Below, piece after piece: positions 19,413-28,671 of a stretch of DNA of 64,000 nucleotides. The stretch spans positions 36,287-100,286 of the forward strand of contig SOER01000008.1 of the NCBI GenBank assembly GCA_021646405.1. The letters are read 5' to 3'. The first letter of the stretch is position 1. Each line of letters begins with the position of its first letter. The notes below the pieces were generated by a model. It searched no databases. It was not told the origin of the DNA and saw only the letters and a list, made by a program, of their open reading frames with translations. The stretch comes from Candidatus Loosdrechtia aerotolerans. Lineage in GTDB: Bacteria; Planctomycetota; Brocadiia; Brocadiales; Brocadiaceae. The position numbers and the translations under genes are program-made.

Positions 19413-19517
19413 CCCAAATATAAATAAATTCCAAATTCCAATCTCCAAACCATACTGTTTGATACTTGGAATTTGTTTGTTATTTGGATATTGTTATTTG
19501 GAATTTATTTATATTTG
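19413..19517. repeat. Inverted repeat with 22-base perfect arms
   Basis: The arm CCAAATATAAATAAATTCCA (from about 19414) pairs with TGGAATTTATTTATATTTGG (to 19517), with a ~60-base spacer also rich in TTGGAATTTG/CAAATTCCA half-sites. This looks like a short non-autonomous element or REP-like hairpin. It lies between two kinase genes and could also terminate the upstream transcript. Confidence 0.7.
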
Positions 19518-19565
19518 GTGCTGTGGGAAATGGATAAGTATACAACTACAGACATGCGTGATATC

Positions 19566-21338
19566 TTAAATCGTAAAGTAGAACACAGCACCTTTATCTA
19601 CGGCACTTTCCGCCCAGATTTTGCCGCCATGCCGGTGAATAATACGCTGTACGGTAGCCAGTCCGATACCGGTACCCTCGAATTCAGTAGCTTTACAGAG
19701 TCGCTGGAATGGGGTAAATAGCTTATTGGCGTATGTCATATCAAAACCAACGCCGTTGTCACGTATAAAATATGCCCGCTCCTTGTTATACTGAATACTG
19801 CCGAATTCAATCTTTGCCTGCGGGCAGTTTCTTGTAAATTTCCAGGCATTATTTATAAGATTCTCCATGGCTATTTGTAACAAGTTCGGATCTCCGTAAA
19901 CAGTTACCCCATCAGGAATGATAAATTCGGCGCACCGTTCCGGTTGTTTCTCTTTTACTTCATTGGCAATTGCCTTTACCAGTGCGCTCAGGTCAACTGA
20001 TTTTGGACTCATCGTGCTCCGTGTTACGCGGGATAAATTTAAGAGATCCTCTATGAGGTGTCCCATACGCTGACTTGCCGCCTGTATTCGCTGGATATAA
20101 TTCTTCCCCTGTTCTTCTACGGTATGAGCGCAATCTTCCATAAGCGCTCTGCTGAATCCATCGATACTTCTGAGCGGTGCACGGAGATCATGCGACACAG
20201 AATAGCTGAATGCCTCCAATTCTTTATTTGTAACAGTAAGCTGGGTGGTAAGGTGTTCAAGCTGATCCCGCTGTCTCCGCAGTTCATTCTCAATGTGCTT
20301 GCGTTCAGTAATATCCTCCTTAATGGCAACGAAGTGGGTAATAGAACCATCGGGGGCCTTTATGGGGGAGACAGAGGCCAGTTCCCAGTAAAATTCTCCG
20401 TTTTTTTTCTTATTAATAAATTCTCCCTTCCATGTATTACCGGAAATAATCGTGGTCCACATCTTCTTGTATTTTTCAACGGGCGTCTTGCCGGATTGTA
20501 AAATGCGGGGGTTTTCCCCAACAATCTCATCCGGGGCATATCCCGTTAACTGAAAAAATTTGGGATTGGCATACTCAATCTTGCCTCCCGTACTGGTAAT
20601 GATAATCGAACACGGACTGTGTTCAACGGCGTTCGACAGCTTACGGTATTTTTCCTCAGATTCCCTGAGTGCCTCTTTTGCCCGTTTTTGTTCTGAACTC
20701 TCGATAAGCTTGAGTTCACCATCACGTTTTATAAGGGTAAACTGATGATTCTGAACAATATCAAGCACCTCATGGATGTTGCATGTATCGAGTGAATAGG
20801 TGCAAACTGCCAGTATTTGACGATTCCTGATGGTGGTATCAACCGCTTTTTCATAATCGAAGAAGTTCACCCAGTCTTTCTTTTCAAGCCAGGTGGTATT
20901 ACCGGTTAGTCTCATACCTCTGTAACCCCGCTCCATTGCCCAATTGAGTTTATGGATCCAGCCGTCAAGAACCCCCTGAAGATCGAAAACACCGTCTTTC
21001 AGATACCATTCATCATGGGGAAGGATCTCTATTTGTCCATTTGTCAGATAGGATTCAAAATGAGGTACCGCCTTTCTCATTGCATCTTTTGCCCCCTCTA
21101 CGGTAAGAGGTGCTGACGTGATCCACATACAAAATTCGTCGTTTTCCAATCCTGCCTGAAAATAGGGTACCAGGATATCCGTTAAATCTTCTGCAGTTTG
21201 ATACAGTTGGCAAAAATGGGTGCCCCAGGGAAGGTTACCGACGTTCTCTATTCCTGATTTTCTCATATCTTTATTACCCTGAAACATGTTTCTCAATACT
21301 ATTGATAAAATATTATGGAAATCTTTAAAAAAAGTCAA
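19566..21338 (-). CDS. MEDS-PAS-histidine kinase
   Basis: A 590-aa kinase. Residues ~28-215 form a MEDS domain (WGTHFCQLYQTAEDL start, FDYEKAVDT, CTYSLDTC near the end), a sensor first described in methanogen/methylotroph regulators such as DcmR. A short coiled linker leads to PAS (~240-355, PCSIIITSTGGKIEY ... GDPNLL further on). The HisKA His is residue 383 (SVSHDLRAPLRS). HATPase follows with NNAWKFT, DNGVGFDM and GTGIGLATVQRI, typical of the phytochrome/Cph1-like kinase class. There is no receiver. The true start may be the ATG at 21265 (MRKSGIENV), which has AGGG ten bases upstream. Transcribed with the neighbouring kinase genes. Confidence 0.88.
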   Translation of the reverse strand: MTFFKDFHNILSIVLRNMFQGNKDMRKSGIENVGNLPWGTHFCQLYQTAEDLTDILVPYFQAGLENDEFCMWITSAPLTVEGAKDAMRKAVPHFESYLTNGQIEILPHDEWYLKDGVFDLQGVLDGWIHKLNWAMERGYRGMRLTGNTTWLEKKDWVNFFDYEKAVDTTIRNRQILAVCTYSLDTCNIHEVLDIVQNHQFTLIKRDGELKLIESSEQKRAKEALRESEEKYRKLSNAVEHSPCSIIITSTGGKIEYANPKFFQLTGYAPDEIVGENPRILQSGKTPVEKYKKMWTTIISGNTWKGEFINKKKNGEFYWELASVSPIKAPDGSITHFVAIKEDITERKHIENELRRQRDQLEHLTTQLTVTNKELEAFSYSVSHDLRAPLRSIDGFSRALMEDCAHTVEEQGKNYIQRIQAASQRMGHLIEDLLNLSRVTRSTMSPKSVDLSALVKAIANEVKEKQPERCAEFIIPDGVTVYGDPNLLQIAMENLINNAWKFTRNCPQAKIEFGSIQYNKERAYFIRDNGVGFDMTYANKLFTPFQRLCKATEFEGTGIGLATVQRIIHRHGGKIWAESAVDKGAVFYFTI

Positions 21339-21362
21339 ATAATAAGTTGCGTTGCAAGTTTA

Positions 21363-21790
21363 AAGCCCAAAGGGTTTTTCTCTGATAGCCCAGAGTAAAT
21401 TTTTTACCCTGGGGTAATGAGAAAACAAGAGAATTAACCCTGAAAGGGTGGCATAAAATCACATGAATTCCATCTATACCGCTCTTTCAGAGCTAAAAAA
21501 GGCGTTTACCTGTATACCCAGGGCGTATTGCCCTGGGCTTTCGTATACAAGCCCTTCGGGCTTTGTTTGAAAAGATAAATTATAATTATTATGGAATTCC
21601 GTAAACTAAGAAACAATGCGGTACTTTTTCTGATCATCACACAAAGCCACAAAGGCACAAAGATACCACGATATATGATATGTCCTCATTCTGTATTCCT
21701 AACATTCCATCCTTCATCCTTCATCCTTCTTTATTCTTTTTATTCTTAGTGTCTCCGTGTCTTTGTGTGATGAAGATTCCTTAGCTTGGT
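21363..21790. repeat. Gap with repeat families E and D
   Basis: Bases 21363-21422 repeat 4658-4715. Bases 21505-21570 (ACCCAGGGCG, TTGCCCTGGGCTTTCGTAT, AGCCCTTCGGGCTTTG) match 54313-54377 and contain two clear hairpins. Bases 21612-21790 are family D, inverted at 9505-9648. No gene is visible between 21339 and 21875. Confidence 0.75.
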
Positions 21791-21875
21791 ATATATGGGG
21801 TTAGGGGAGAATGATGGAACATACGACAGACCCTTTGCCTGCCCGCCTGCCCGATGGCAGATGTAATGGTAAGAT

Positions 21876-24701
21876 TTACGTATTCAGTAATTCACTTACC
21901 TTTTTCAGAATGTCGGCCAATGAGAGATTCTTTGAGATAAAGTCTAATCTGTTTTCCACAGGTAATTTTGTATGAATAATATTTCTGGAATAACCGCTCA
22001 TAAAGAAGGCCTTTATATCTGGTTTTTCCTTTTTTATTTCATCGTATACATCCTTACCATTCTTCTTCGGCATCATGAGATCAAGGAGCAGGAGCGTGAC
22101 AGTATCTTTGTTTTTCATGAATTTATCGACGGCATCCTCTCCGTCAACGGCATCGATAATCGTGTAGCCATGTTCTTCAAATACTGTTTTGAGATTTCTC
22201 CTGAAATCCTCCTCGTCCTCAGCCATTAATATTGTCCCTTTACTACCGGTGGCCGTTGGTGATTGTGATTCTGTTTGTCCGTTTCCTTCATTCGTCAGCC
22301 TGCCGGCAGGAAGATATATATTGAAAGTAGTACCCTTTCCCGGCTCACTATCAACAGTGATACATCCCTTATGCTGTTTAATGATTCCGTATATGATTGC
22401 AAGGCCAAGTCCCGTACCTTTCCCGACCTCTTTTGTTGTAAAAAATGGCTCAAAGAGCCTTTGTTTCGTCTCTTTACTCATCCCCATCCCGGTATCGGAA
22501 ACGGACATGAGGACATACGTTCCGCCTTTATCGAGACCACAGGCCCTTGCTGTTTTCGTATCGAAATCCACGGTGTTTGTGCGTATCGTTAAAACTCCTC
22601 CATTGGGCATGGCGTCCCGTGCATTTGTTGCAAGGTTCATCAGGACCTGTTCTATCTGATTGTTATTCGCTATTACCGTACAATCCTTATCGCTAAGAAC
22701 GACATTAAAGGTAATATCCTTATGGATAAGCCTGTGGAGAAGATCGGTGCTTCGTTTTATAGTCTCGTTGAGGTTTACCGGTTTTGGTTTGACGGTATGT
22801 TTCCTGCTGAAGGTAAGAAGCCCATCCGTTAAGTTTACGCCCTTTTCTGCTGCAGAAAGTATCCTCTGGATGAATTCCATTAAAGGGCCTTTTTTCTCTG
22901 CCTTCCTTCGTAATTGCTCTCCGCATCCGATGATAGCGGAAAGGATATTGTTGAAATCATGGGCGATCGCCCCGGAAAACCTGCCAATGGATTCCAATCT
23001 CTGGGCGTGATAGAGCTGTTCCCGTAATTTTTCTTTTTCCTCCTCTACCTGTTTAATCCTGGTAATATCCTCTGCAATTTTCATAAAGTGGGTGATAGTG
23101 CCCTGTGAGTCTTTTACCGGTGATATGTGTGCAAACTCCCAGTAAAGTTCCCCGTTTTTTTTTCTGTTAATAAGTTCTCCATGCCATTCTCCGGTTAAGA
23201 TTGCTGCATTCCATAATTGGCCATATACCTCGGGTGGTGTCTTTTCCGATTTCAGGATGCGCGGATTCTTTCCCCTGACCTCTTCCAGGGTATAACCGGT
23301 TAATTCTGTAAATTTAGGATTAACATACTCAATGTTCGCATGAGCATCGGTGATTATTACAATACCCGGGTTCTGTTCAATAGCCAGTGATAATTTCCGA
23401 AGCTGTTCTTCCATCTGCTTGCGCTGGATGAGGGAGCCTAACTGAGTGGCTATTGATGAAACAAGCTTGATTAACTGTTTATCTTCCCTGCGACATTCAT
23501 GTTCAAAAAAAACCAATATCGCAATGACATTATTGTCTGCTATAACAGGTATACCCATAGCTGTTTTCAGGCCATACTCTTTTGCAAGGGATGAACGGGG
23601 AAAATTTTTATCTACTGTGACATCTGGTATCCATTCCGGTTTTTTAAAATACCATATGCGACCGGGCAAACAAGTACCTGGCTGAAGGATAAAATCCTGG
23701 CTTCTCTTTTTAAACTCCTCAAGTTTTTTATACTCGTTATCATACCAGGCTACCTCTAGTTTAATATGTTTATTATTAAGGAAGGGAATCCATACTTCCC
23801 CATAGACCCAGCTAGTAGCCTCACATACTTTTTGTAATACGGTCGTAAGGGCCGAATGAAAATCCCCTGTTTCAGCGATTGCCTTTGTTGTTGTTTGTAA
23901 CAGCAGGGTTGCTTCCTCAGCCCGTTTCCGCTCCGTTATATCCTGAACTACGCCGTTCATCAAAACCGGCTTACCGGTACCGTCAAAGATAACCTCGGCT
24001 TCTTCATGAACGATACGTTCCGATCCATCGGGTAACAGTATCCGGTGATCAAAATTATAGCGTTTTCCTTCATAGAGGGTTTCATGGATGAATCTCTGTA
24101 TAAGGTTTCTGTCATCGGGATGTACAAAGCTCAGGAATTTCTCGGATGTTATAGGATATGACTGCGGGGTGAGACCAAAAATACGGTAGGCCTCGTCAGA
24201 CCAGCGTGATGCGTTATTTACTATATCCCATTCCCAGTTTCCGATATGGGCGATCCGCTGCGCATTTGCAAGTCTTGCCTGGCTCTTTCGTAATGCCTCC
24301 TCTGCCTGTTTGTGTTTCCTTCGCTCCTCCGCCTCTTTTAACTCCCGTTCAATAGCGGGGACGAGCCGTGCAAGTTTGCTTTTCATAACATAATCATGTG
24401 CACCGGCCTTCATAGCCGCAACGGCGATCTCTTCTCCGATAATGGCCGATACAATGATAAATGGTATGTCAAGTCCGGTCTGTTGTAACTGTTTTAACGC
24501 ATCAATTGAATTGAAGCGGGGCAGAGAATGGTCGGAGATGACGACATCCCATTCCTGCCTTTCAAGTGTCTCTTTCATTTCCAGTGCTGTTTCGACACGC
24601 TCATAAACAGGATCGTAGCCGCCGCGTTTCAATTCGAGCAGCAAGAGATCGGCATCGTCTACAGAATCCTCAACAATCAATACGTGCAACAGTTTACCCA
24701 T
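21876..24701 (-). CDS. Hybrid sensor kinase REC-PAS-GAF-PAS-HisKA-HATPase-REC
   Basis: A 941-aa soluble hybrid kinase. The N-terminal receiver (~4-120) has LIVEDS and acceptor Asp in DVVISDHSLP. It is followed by linker KQAEEALRKSQ, PAS_3 (~145-265), GAF (~275-440, binding a small ligand or chromophore), a second PAS (~450-560 with DITRIKQ), HisKA His581 (IAHDFNN), HATPase (NLATNARDAMP, DTGMGMSKETK, GKGTGLGLAIIYG) and a C-terminal receiver (~820-940) with LLLLDLMMPKKNGKDV. AGGAGG lies eight bases before the ATG and inside the end of the upstream receiver gene, four bases away, so the two are an operon. It is the complete model for the broken copy at 16541-13904. Confidence 0.92.
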   Translation of the reverse strand: MGKLLHVLIVEDSVDDADLLLLELKRGGYDPVYERVETALEMKETLERQEWDVVISDHSLPRFNSIDALKQLQQTGLDIPFIIVSAIIGEEIAVAAMKAGAHDYVMKSKLARLVPAIERELKEAEERRKHKQAEEALRKSQARLANAQRIAHIGNWEWDIVNNASRWSDEAYRIFGLTPQSYPITSEKFLSFVHPDDRNLIQRFIHETLYEGKRYNFDHRILLPDGSERIVHEEAEVIFDGTGKPVLMNGVVQDITERKRAEEATLLLQTTTKAIAETGDFHSALTTVLQKVCEATSWVYGEVWIPFLNNKHIKLEVAWYDNEYKKLEEFKKRSQDFILQPGTCLPGRIWYFKKPEWIPDVTVDKNFPRSSLAKEYGLKTAMGIPVIADNNVIAILVFFEHECRREDKQLIKLVSSIATQLGSLIQRKQMEEQLRKLSLAIEQNPGIVIITDAHANIEYVNPKFTELTGYTLEEVRGKNPRILKSEKTPPEVYGQLWNAAILTGEWHGELINRKKNGELYWEFAHISPVKDSQGTITHFMKIAEDITRIKQVEEEKEKLREQLYHAQRLESIGRFSGAIAHDFNNILSAIIGCGEQLRRKAEKKGPLMEFIQRILSAAEKGVNLTDGLLTFSRKHTVKPKPVNLNETIKRSTDLLHRLIHKDITFNVVLSDKDCTVIANNNQIEQVLMNLATNARDAMPNGGVLTIRTNTVDFDTKTARACGLDKGGTYVLMSVSDTGMGMSKETKQRLFEPFFTTKEVGKGTGLGLAIIYGIIKQHKGCITVDSEPGKGTTFNIYLPAGRLTNEGNGQTESQSPTATGSKGTILMAEDEEDFRRNLKTVFEEHGYTIIDAVDGEDAVDKFMKNKDTVTLLLLDLMMPKKNGKDVYDEIKKEKPDIKAFFMSGYSRNIIHTKLPVENRLDFISKNLSLADILKKVSELLNT

Positions 24702-24705
24702 GTTA

Positions 24706-25152
24706 TTATCCTCCTGGTTTTGGGGATCTGTTCAGGAGAAGCCAATACATGCCGAGTTGCCGTATTGCTTCTGCAAACTGATTAAAATCAACGGGTTTTT
24801 GAACATAGCTGTTAGCACCAAACCGGTAGCTGTCAATGAGGTCCCGTTCCTCATTCGACGAGGTAAGGACGACAACGGGGAGGATCTTTGTCCTGTTGTC
24901 GGTACGCATACGCTGTAATACTTCCAGGCCGCTTACCTTAGGTAGCTTCAAATCCAGCAGGACAACCTCAGGCAGGATACTTACGTCACGGCCTGCGTAA
25001 GTCCCTGTGCCAAAAAGATAATCCAGGGCTTCAACCCCGTCACCTGCTATTACCACTTCATTCATGAGATTGTGCCTTTTTAATGCACGCAAAGTAAGTT
25101 CTACATCATCGGGATTGTCTTCTACAAGTAAAATAATTCTGCTATCTACCAC
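24706..25152 (-). CDS. Stand-alone response regulator (Rcp1-like receiver)
   Basis: A 148-aa single receiver domain of the Rcp1/CheY group: acidic pair in LLVEDNPDD, acceptor Asp in VVLLDLKLPK (about residue 68), Thr in VVVLTSS and Lys in YVQKPVDF. The helix after strand 1 has the VELTLRALKRH pattern typical of regulators served by phytochrome-like kinases. It sits between the Cache/HAMP kinase and the 941-aa hybrid. The hybrid's ribosome site is inside its stop region, so it may carry phosphate between these kinases. There is no output domain. Confidence 0.93.
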   Translation of the reverse strand: MVDSRIILLVEDNPDDVELTLRALKRHNLMNEVVIAGDGVEALDYLFGTGTYAGRDVSILPEVVLLDLKLPKVSGLEVLQRMRTDNRTKILPVVVLTSSNEERDLIDSYRFGANSYVQKPVDFNQFAEAIRQLGMYWLLLNRSPKPGG

Positions 25153-25439
25153 ATGTAACTCCTTTAATTGAAAACACGTAAATGCTCAAGCTGTCAGGTT
25201 CACGGCTGGTTTACCTTTTCTGATCCGTTGAACCCTGAACCTAAGCGGTTACAAAAATACACATAAGGAACAGTATGTAAAGAGAATGAAAATCTGCCTA
25301 CTTGAAGAGGCAAAGTTAAATCAGGGCTTCAGCGACCAAATATCCCCCTCCCTTGACTCTCTACCTAACCTCCCTTCGCCTCCTCTCAGGACGACAGGCA
25401 AGGGGGAGGAATACATGGTCTGAAACTCCTTAACATCAA

Positions 25440-25645
25440 TATCAAGCTCCGGAGGAGCGGCATATTAATAGAATGAGAATTTACCCCCATGGTAAGCTCC
25501 AGAGGAGCGACATGTTAATAGAATGGTTCATGGCTGATGGCTCATAGTTTTTGGTTATCAGCTATATCTTCTATGCCGCTCCTCCGGAGCTCAAGAGTGG
25601 TACTCATTGTTCTTCTATTAACATATCGCTCCTAACGGAGCTTTT
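25440..25645. repeat. Repeat family F, several units
   Basis: At least three AGCTCCGGAGGAGCGGCAT-like units separated by ATTAATAGAATG, facing GCCGCTCCTCCGGAGCT and CCTAACGGAGCTTTTT units, can form alternative hairpins. The last one lies at the 3' end of the kinase gene and may serve as a terminator. Bases 25153-25439 show no other feature. Confidence 0.7.
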
Positions 25646-25665
25646 TAAAGTTTTGCATGTACAGT

Positions 25666-27600
25666 TTATGATAAAGTAAAATAAAATGTTGCGCCCTTGC
25701 CTACGGTACTTTCAGCCCAAATATTTCCTCCATGCCGATGGATGATACGTTGAACCGTCGCAAGACCAATACCAGTACCCTCATATTCAAGTGCTGAATG
25801 CAGGCGCTGGAATGCGTTGAAGAGCTTATCGAAGTATGCCATATCAAAACCAACGCCATTATCGCGTATGAAAAATGTCGGCTTTCCGTTATACTGGGTA
25901 GAGCTAAACTCTATTTTTGCCTGTGGACACTTTTTTGTGAACTTCCAGGCGTTATCAAACAGGTTATCAAGTACGATCTTGAGCAACTGTGGATCACCCT
26001 TGACGGCGAGTCCGTCGGTAATGGAGAACTCTGCCTTTCGTTCCGGTTGTTTTTCCCGGAGTTCGGTTACGATTGTCCTTGCCAGTGTACTCAAATTAAC
26101 GGCCTTTTTATTCATTTCAACCCGTGTTATACGGGACAGATCCAGCAAGTCATCAATAAGCTGTCCCATACGCTGGCTTGCCGAGCATATGCGTTCCAGG
26201 TAGTTTTTCCCCGTTGCATCCAGCTTATCAGCGTAATCATCCAGAATGGCCCTGCTAAAACCATCCATACTCCTTAAAGGTGAACGAAGGTCGTGCGATA
26301 CCGAATAACAGAACGCCTCCAGTTCCTTATTGGTAGCGGTAAGCTGGACCGTAACTTGTTCAAGATGATCGTGTTGTCTTCTTAATTCGCCCTCTATCCG
26401 CTTTCGTGCTGTAACCTCTTGCTGGAGATTTTCATTTAGCTCTATGAGTGCTTTTTCCGTACGTCTGTGTTCGTAAATTTCCCTTCTCAATTCATCGGCC
26501 ATGGTATTAAAGTTCAGTGCCAGGTCGCCTATCTCGTCCGTCCGGTTTATTTTTACCCGATGATCCAGTTCTCCGCCTGCCAGTCTTTGGGTTGCGTCGG
26601 TGAGGGTCCTGATAGGCCGTGATGTTGAAATAGCGAAGATGAGTCCTACCGAAGTAACGGTGACAATACCCATTACTCCCAGGATTAATGCGACCATACC
26701 CAATAACCGTAGGGGGGCAAAGGCCTCTGATTTTCCAATCTCTGATGAAAGGATCCAGCCGTATTCCGGTATATTCAGAGAGACGCCAACGACAGGCACT
26801 CCATTGTAATTGTTATAGATGCCAACCGTATCTTTTCCACGCTGAATGATTGTACGTATCGGCTCGGTATCTACTATCTCTTTTAAAGGTGCGTTTTCAA
26901 TGAACCGCGATTCGGTAAGCATAACCTTGTCCCTGTTCACGAGATATACCTCACCGGTCTTACCCATTCCTGTGCTATCGGTGGTAACATCATTCAGGAA
27001 TGCAAGGTTATAGGCATTGATAATGATACCAATGAGCTCGCCTTGCCTTGAAACAACAGGCGCAGAGATCAGTATACAATTGGCGCCAATATGCGGAGAA
27101 TAATGTGCCTCGCCAATAAAGGTATCAGCATACTTTCCCTTTATGCCATGCTGAAATACAGCAAGACTGGACATGTTTGTATCCATTAAGTTTTCATTTG
27201 TTGATGATATCACATAACCATGCTTATCCAGGAGGATTATTTCATCAATATGCTCGTAGAGTTCCTTTTTATTTTTTGACAAGTATCGGTTTAAATGTTC
27301 TACGGTTCTTCGCCTCGGGGTTTTTTCCCGTGTGATTAATTCGAACCTTTTTCTGATGTATCCGTCGGAACTGAAGTTTTTGACCCGTGTAGCACCCGCC
27401 TCCATGAGAGATCTGATATGAAGTCTTTTTGATTCTGCAACTGCCTTCAGCTTTTCCAATATCTCACGCTCCAGGTTACTTCTCGCACTGAAATAGTAGA
27501 GTGTAGTAATAGTAATAATAGGTATAAGCGAGATGCAGAACGCGAATATGAGCAACTTACCTTTAATAGACAGGAATGATTTTATTTTATGAGATTTCAT
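25666..27600 (-). CDS. Membrane sensor kinase: Cache-HAMP-HisKA-HATPase
   Basis: A 644-aa transmembrane kinase. TM1 is at ~15-38, followed by a periplasmic double-Cache sensor (~45-300, with GYVISSTNE and GIIINAYNLAFLNDV typical of dCache), TM2 at ~306-331, HAMP ~332-385 (TRPIRTLTDATQRLAGGELDHRV start), a coiled coil ~386-425, HisKA with SVSHDLRSPLRS (His436), and HATPase with DNAWKFT, DNGVGFDM and GTGIGLATVQRI. The kinase core is close to that of the MEDS kinase at 21338. It probably detects a small extracellular ligand and signals to the receiver encoded just downstream. This is the first gene of the kinase cluster. Confidence 0.92.
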   Translation of the reverse strand: MKSHKIKSFLSIKGKLLIFAFCISLIPIITITTLYYFSARSNLEREILEKLKAVAESKRLHIRSLMEAGATRVKNFSSDGYIRKRFELITREKTPRRRTVEHLNRYLSKNKKELYEHIDEIILLDKHGYVISSTNENLMDTNMSSLAVFQHGIKGKYADTFIGEAHYSPHIGANCILISAPVVSRQGELIGIIINAYNLAFLNDVTTDSTGMGKTGEVYLVNRDKVMLTESRFIENAPLKEIVDTEPIRTIIQRGKDTVGIYNNYNGVPVVGVSLNIPEYGWILSSEIGKSEAFAPLRLLGMVALILGVMGIVTVTSVGLIFAISTSRPIRTLTDATQRLAGGELDHRVKINRTDEIGDLALNFNTMADELRREIYEHRRTEKALIELNENLQQEVTARKRIEGELRRQHDHLEQVTVQLTATNKELEAFCYSVSHDLRSPLRSMDGFSRAILDDYADKLDATGKNYLERICSASQRMGQLIDDLLDLSRITRVEMNKKAVNLSTLARTIVTELREKQPERKAEFSITDGLAVKGDPQLLKIVLDNLFDNAWKFTKKCPQAKIEFSSTQYNGKPTFFIRDNGVGFDMAYFDKLFNAFQRLHSALEYEGTGIGLATVQRIIHRHGGNIWAESTVGKGATFYFTLS

Positions 27601-27813
27601 AGTTTTGCTTTTATTTCATAAGTTCTGCTTTACTATAAATATATTATAGTAAAACCCTTAGCTAAAATAAAAACAATAGCTAAAGTAAAAAAAACAAACA
27701 AAATATAATGAAAAATTTCTTATGTAAAGTCAATTATAATGTTTCCATATCAGCATAACCCATTTGTACCGGATACGTTAATACATTTTTATTCTCTCCG
27801 TAACTCCCCGGGG

Positions 27814-27897
27814 GGTTCAGGCTTGCAACCTGAATCCATAAGTTTCATTGAGCAATAGCACTTTCTAAAACGTAAGGTTCAAGTTACAAACTTGAAC
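27814..27897. repeat. Two small hairpins in the gap before the insertion sequence
   Basis: GGTTCAGG pairs with CCTGAATCC (~27814-27837), and a perfect GTTCAAGTT/AACTTGAAC hairpin is at 27877-27897. A related half-unit (GGTTCAAGTTTGTAACTTGA) is at about 63354. The rest of 27601-28116 is very A/T rich and should contain the promoter of the divergent kinase operon. Confidence 0.6.
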
Positions 27898-28182
27898 ACG
27901 CTTGTAGAAGGGATATTGAAGTCGCTGAAATGATAAAATGAAGTAAGGGTTACGAATAAAAGGGAAAAGTACTCATTACAATTTCATAGATACATAACTG
28001 AATATTTAAGATAGAGCTAGAGAACTAACAATAATTACTATTATACAAAGTTTTCATTTAAATGAAAGCGGTTTGAAGAAAAAAATTTATAGAAAAGATT
28101 GTAAGTACCTGCCCTCTGTGTCTATAATAGTTGGACATTTTCCTTGTAATAGTTTAGTGTAGGGCGAGGAGGAAAAACAACT

Positions 28183-28671
28183 ATGAGAAAGAGTAATAAA
28201 AGTATGGGAACTACCATATCAGCGTTGGTGGAAACGGAGGGAGCCCGTAGGGCGACTGGAGTTTCCACCAACGCTCCCGCTGGTGATTCTGTTCCCGATC
28301 CAGAGGTATCCCAGAAAGCAAAACGTCGTATGTTTACTGCCCGGTATAAGCTTCGTATCCTTCAAGAAGCAGACAACTGTACAAGTCCCGGGCAAATTGG
28401 GGCACTCTTACGACGGGAAGGGCTCTATTCATCTAACCTGACTACCTGGCGCCGTCAGCAAGAACGGGGTACCCTGGAAGCGCTTTCACCAAAACGCCGT
28501 GGACCAAAAGAGAAAAAATCTGATCCCTCAGCCCAGTATACGAGAGAACTCGAACAGGAAATTCACTCTCTTAAGCAAAGGCTCAAGCAGGCTGAAACCA
28601 TTATCGAAGTTCAAAAAAAAATTTCAGAAATGTTGAATATCCCTTTCCATCAGACAGGAGAAAAGAGATGA
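28183..28671 (+). CDS. IS3-type transposase OrfA
   Basis: A 162-aa DNA-binding subunit. After a ~45-residue polar leader there is a helix-turn-helix (YKLRILQEADNCTSPGQIG ... LTTWRRQQ, residues ~53-92), a basic linker and a C-terminal leucine-rich helix (~120-155) for assembly with OrfB. It recognises the terminal repeats. The stop overlaps the orfB start as ATGA, so OrfB may be made by coupling rather than by the frameshift used in many IS3 elements; no slippery A-tract before the overlap is evident apart from an A-run near 28613. GGGCGAGGAGG lies upstream of the ATG. Confidence 0.9.
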   Translation: MRKSNKSMGTTISALVETEGARRATGVSTNAPAGDSVPDPEVSQKAKRRMFTARYKLRILQEADNCTSPGQIGALLRREGLYSSNLTTWRRQQERGTLEALSPKRRGPKEKKSDPSAQYTRELEQEIHSLKQRLKQAETIIEVQKKISEMLNIPFHQTGEKR

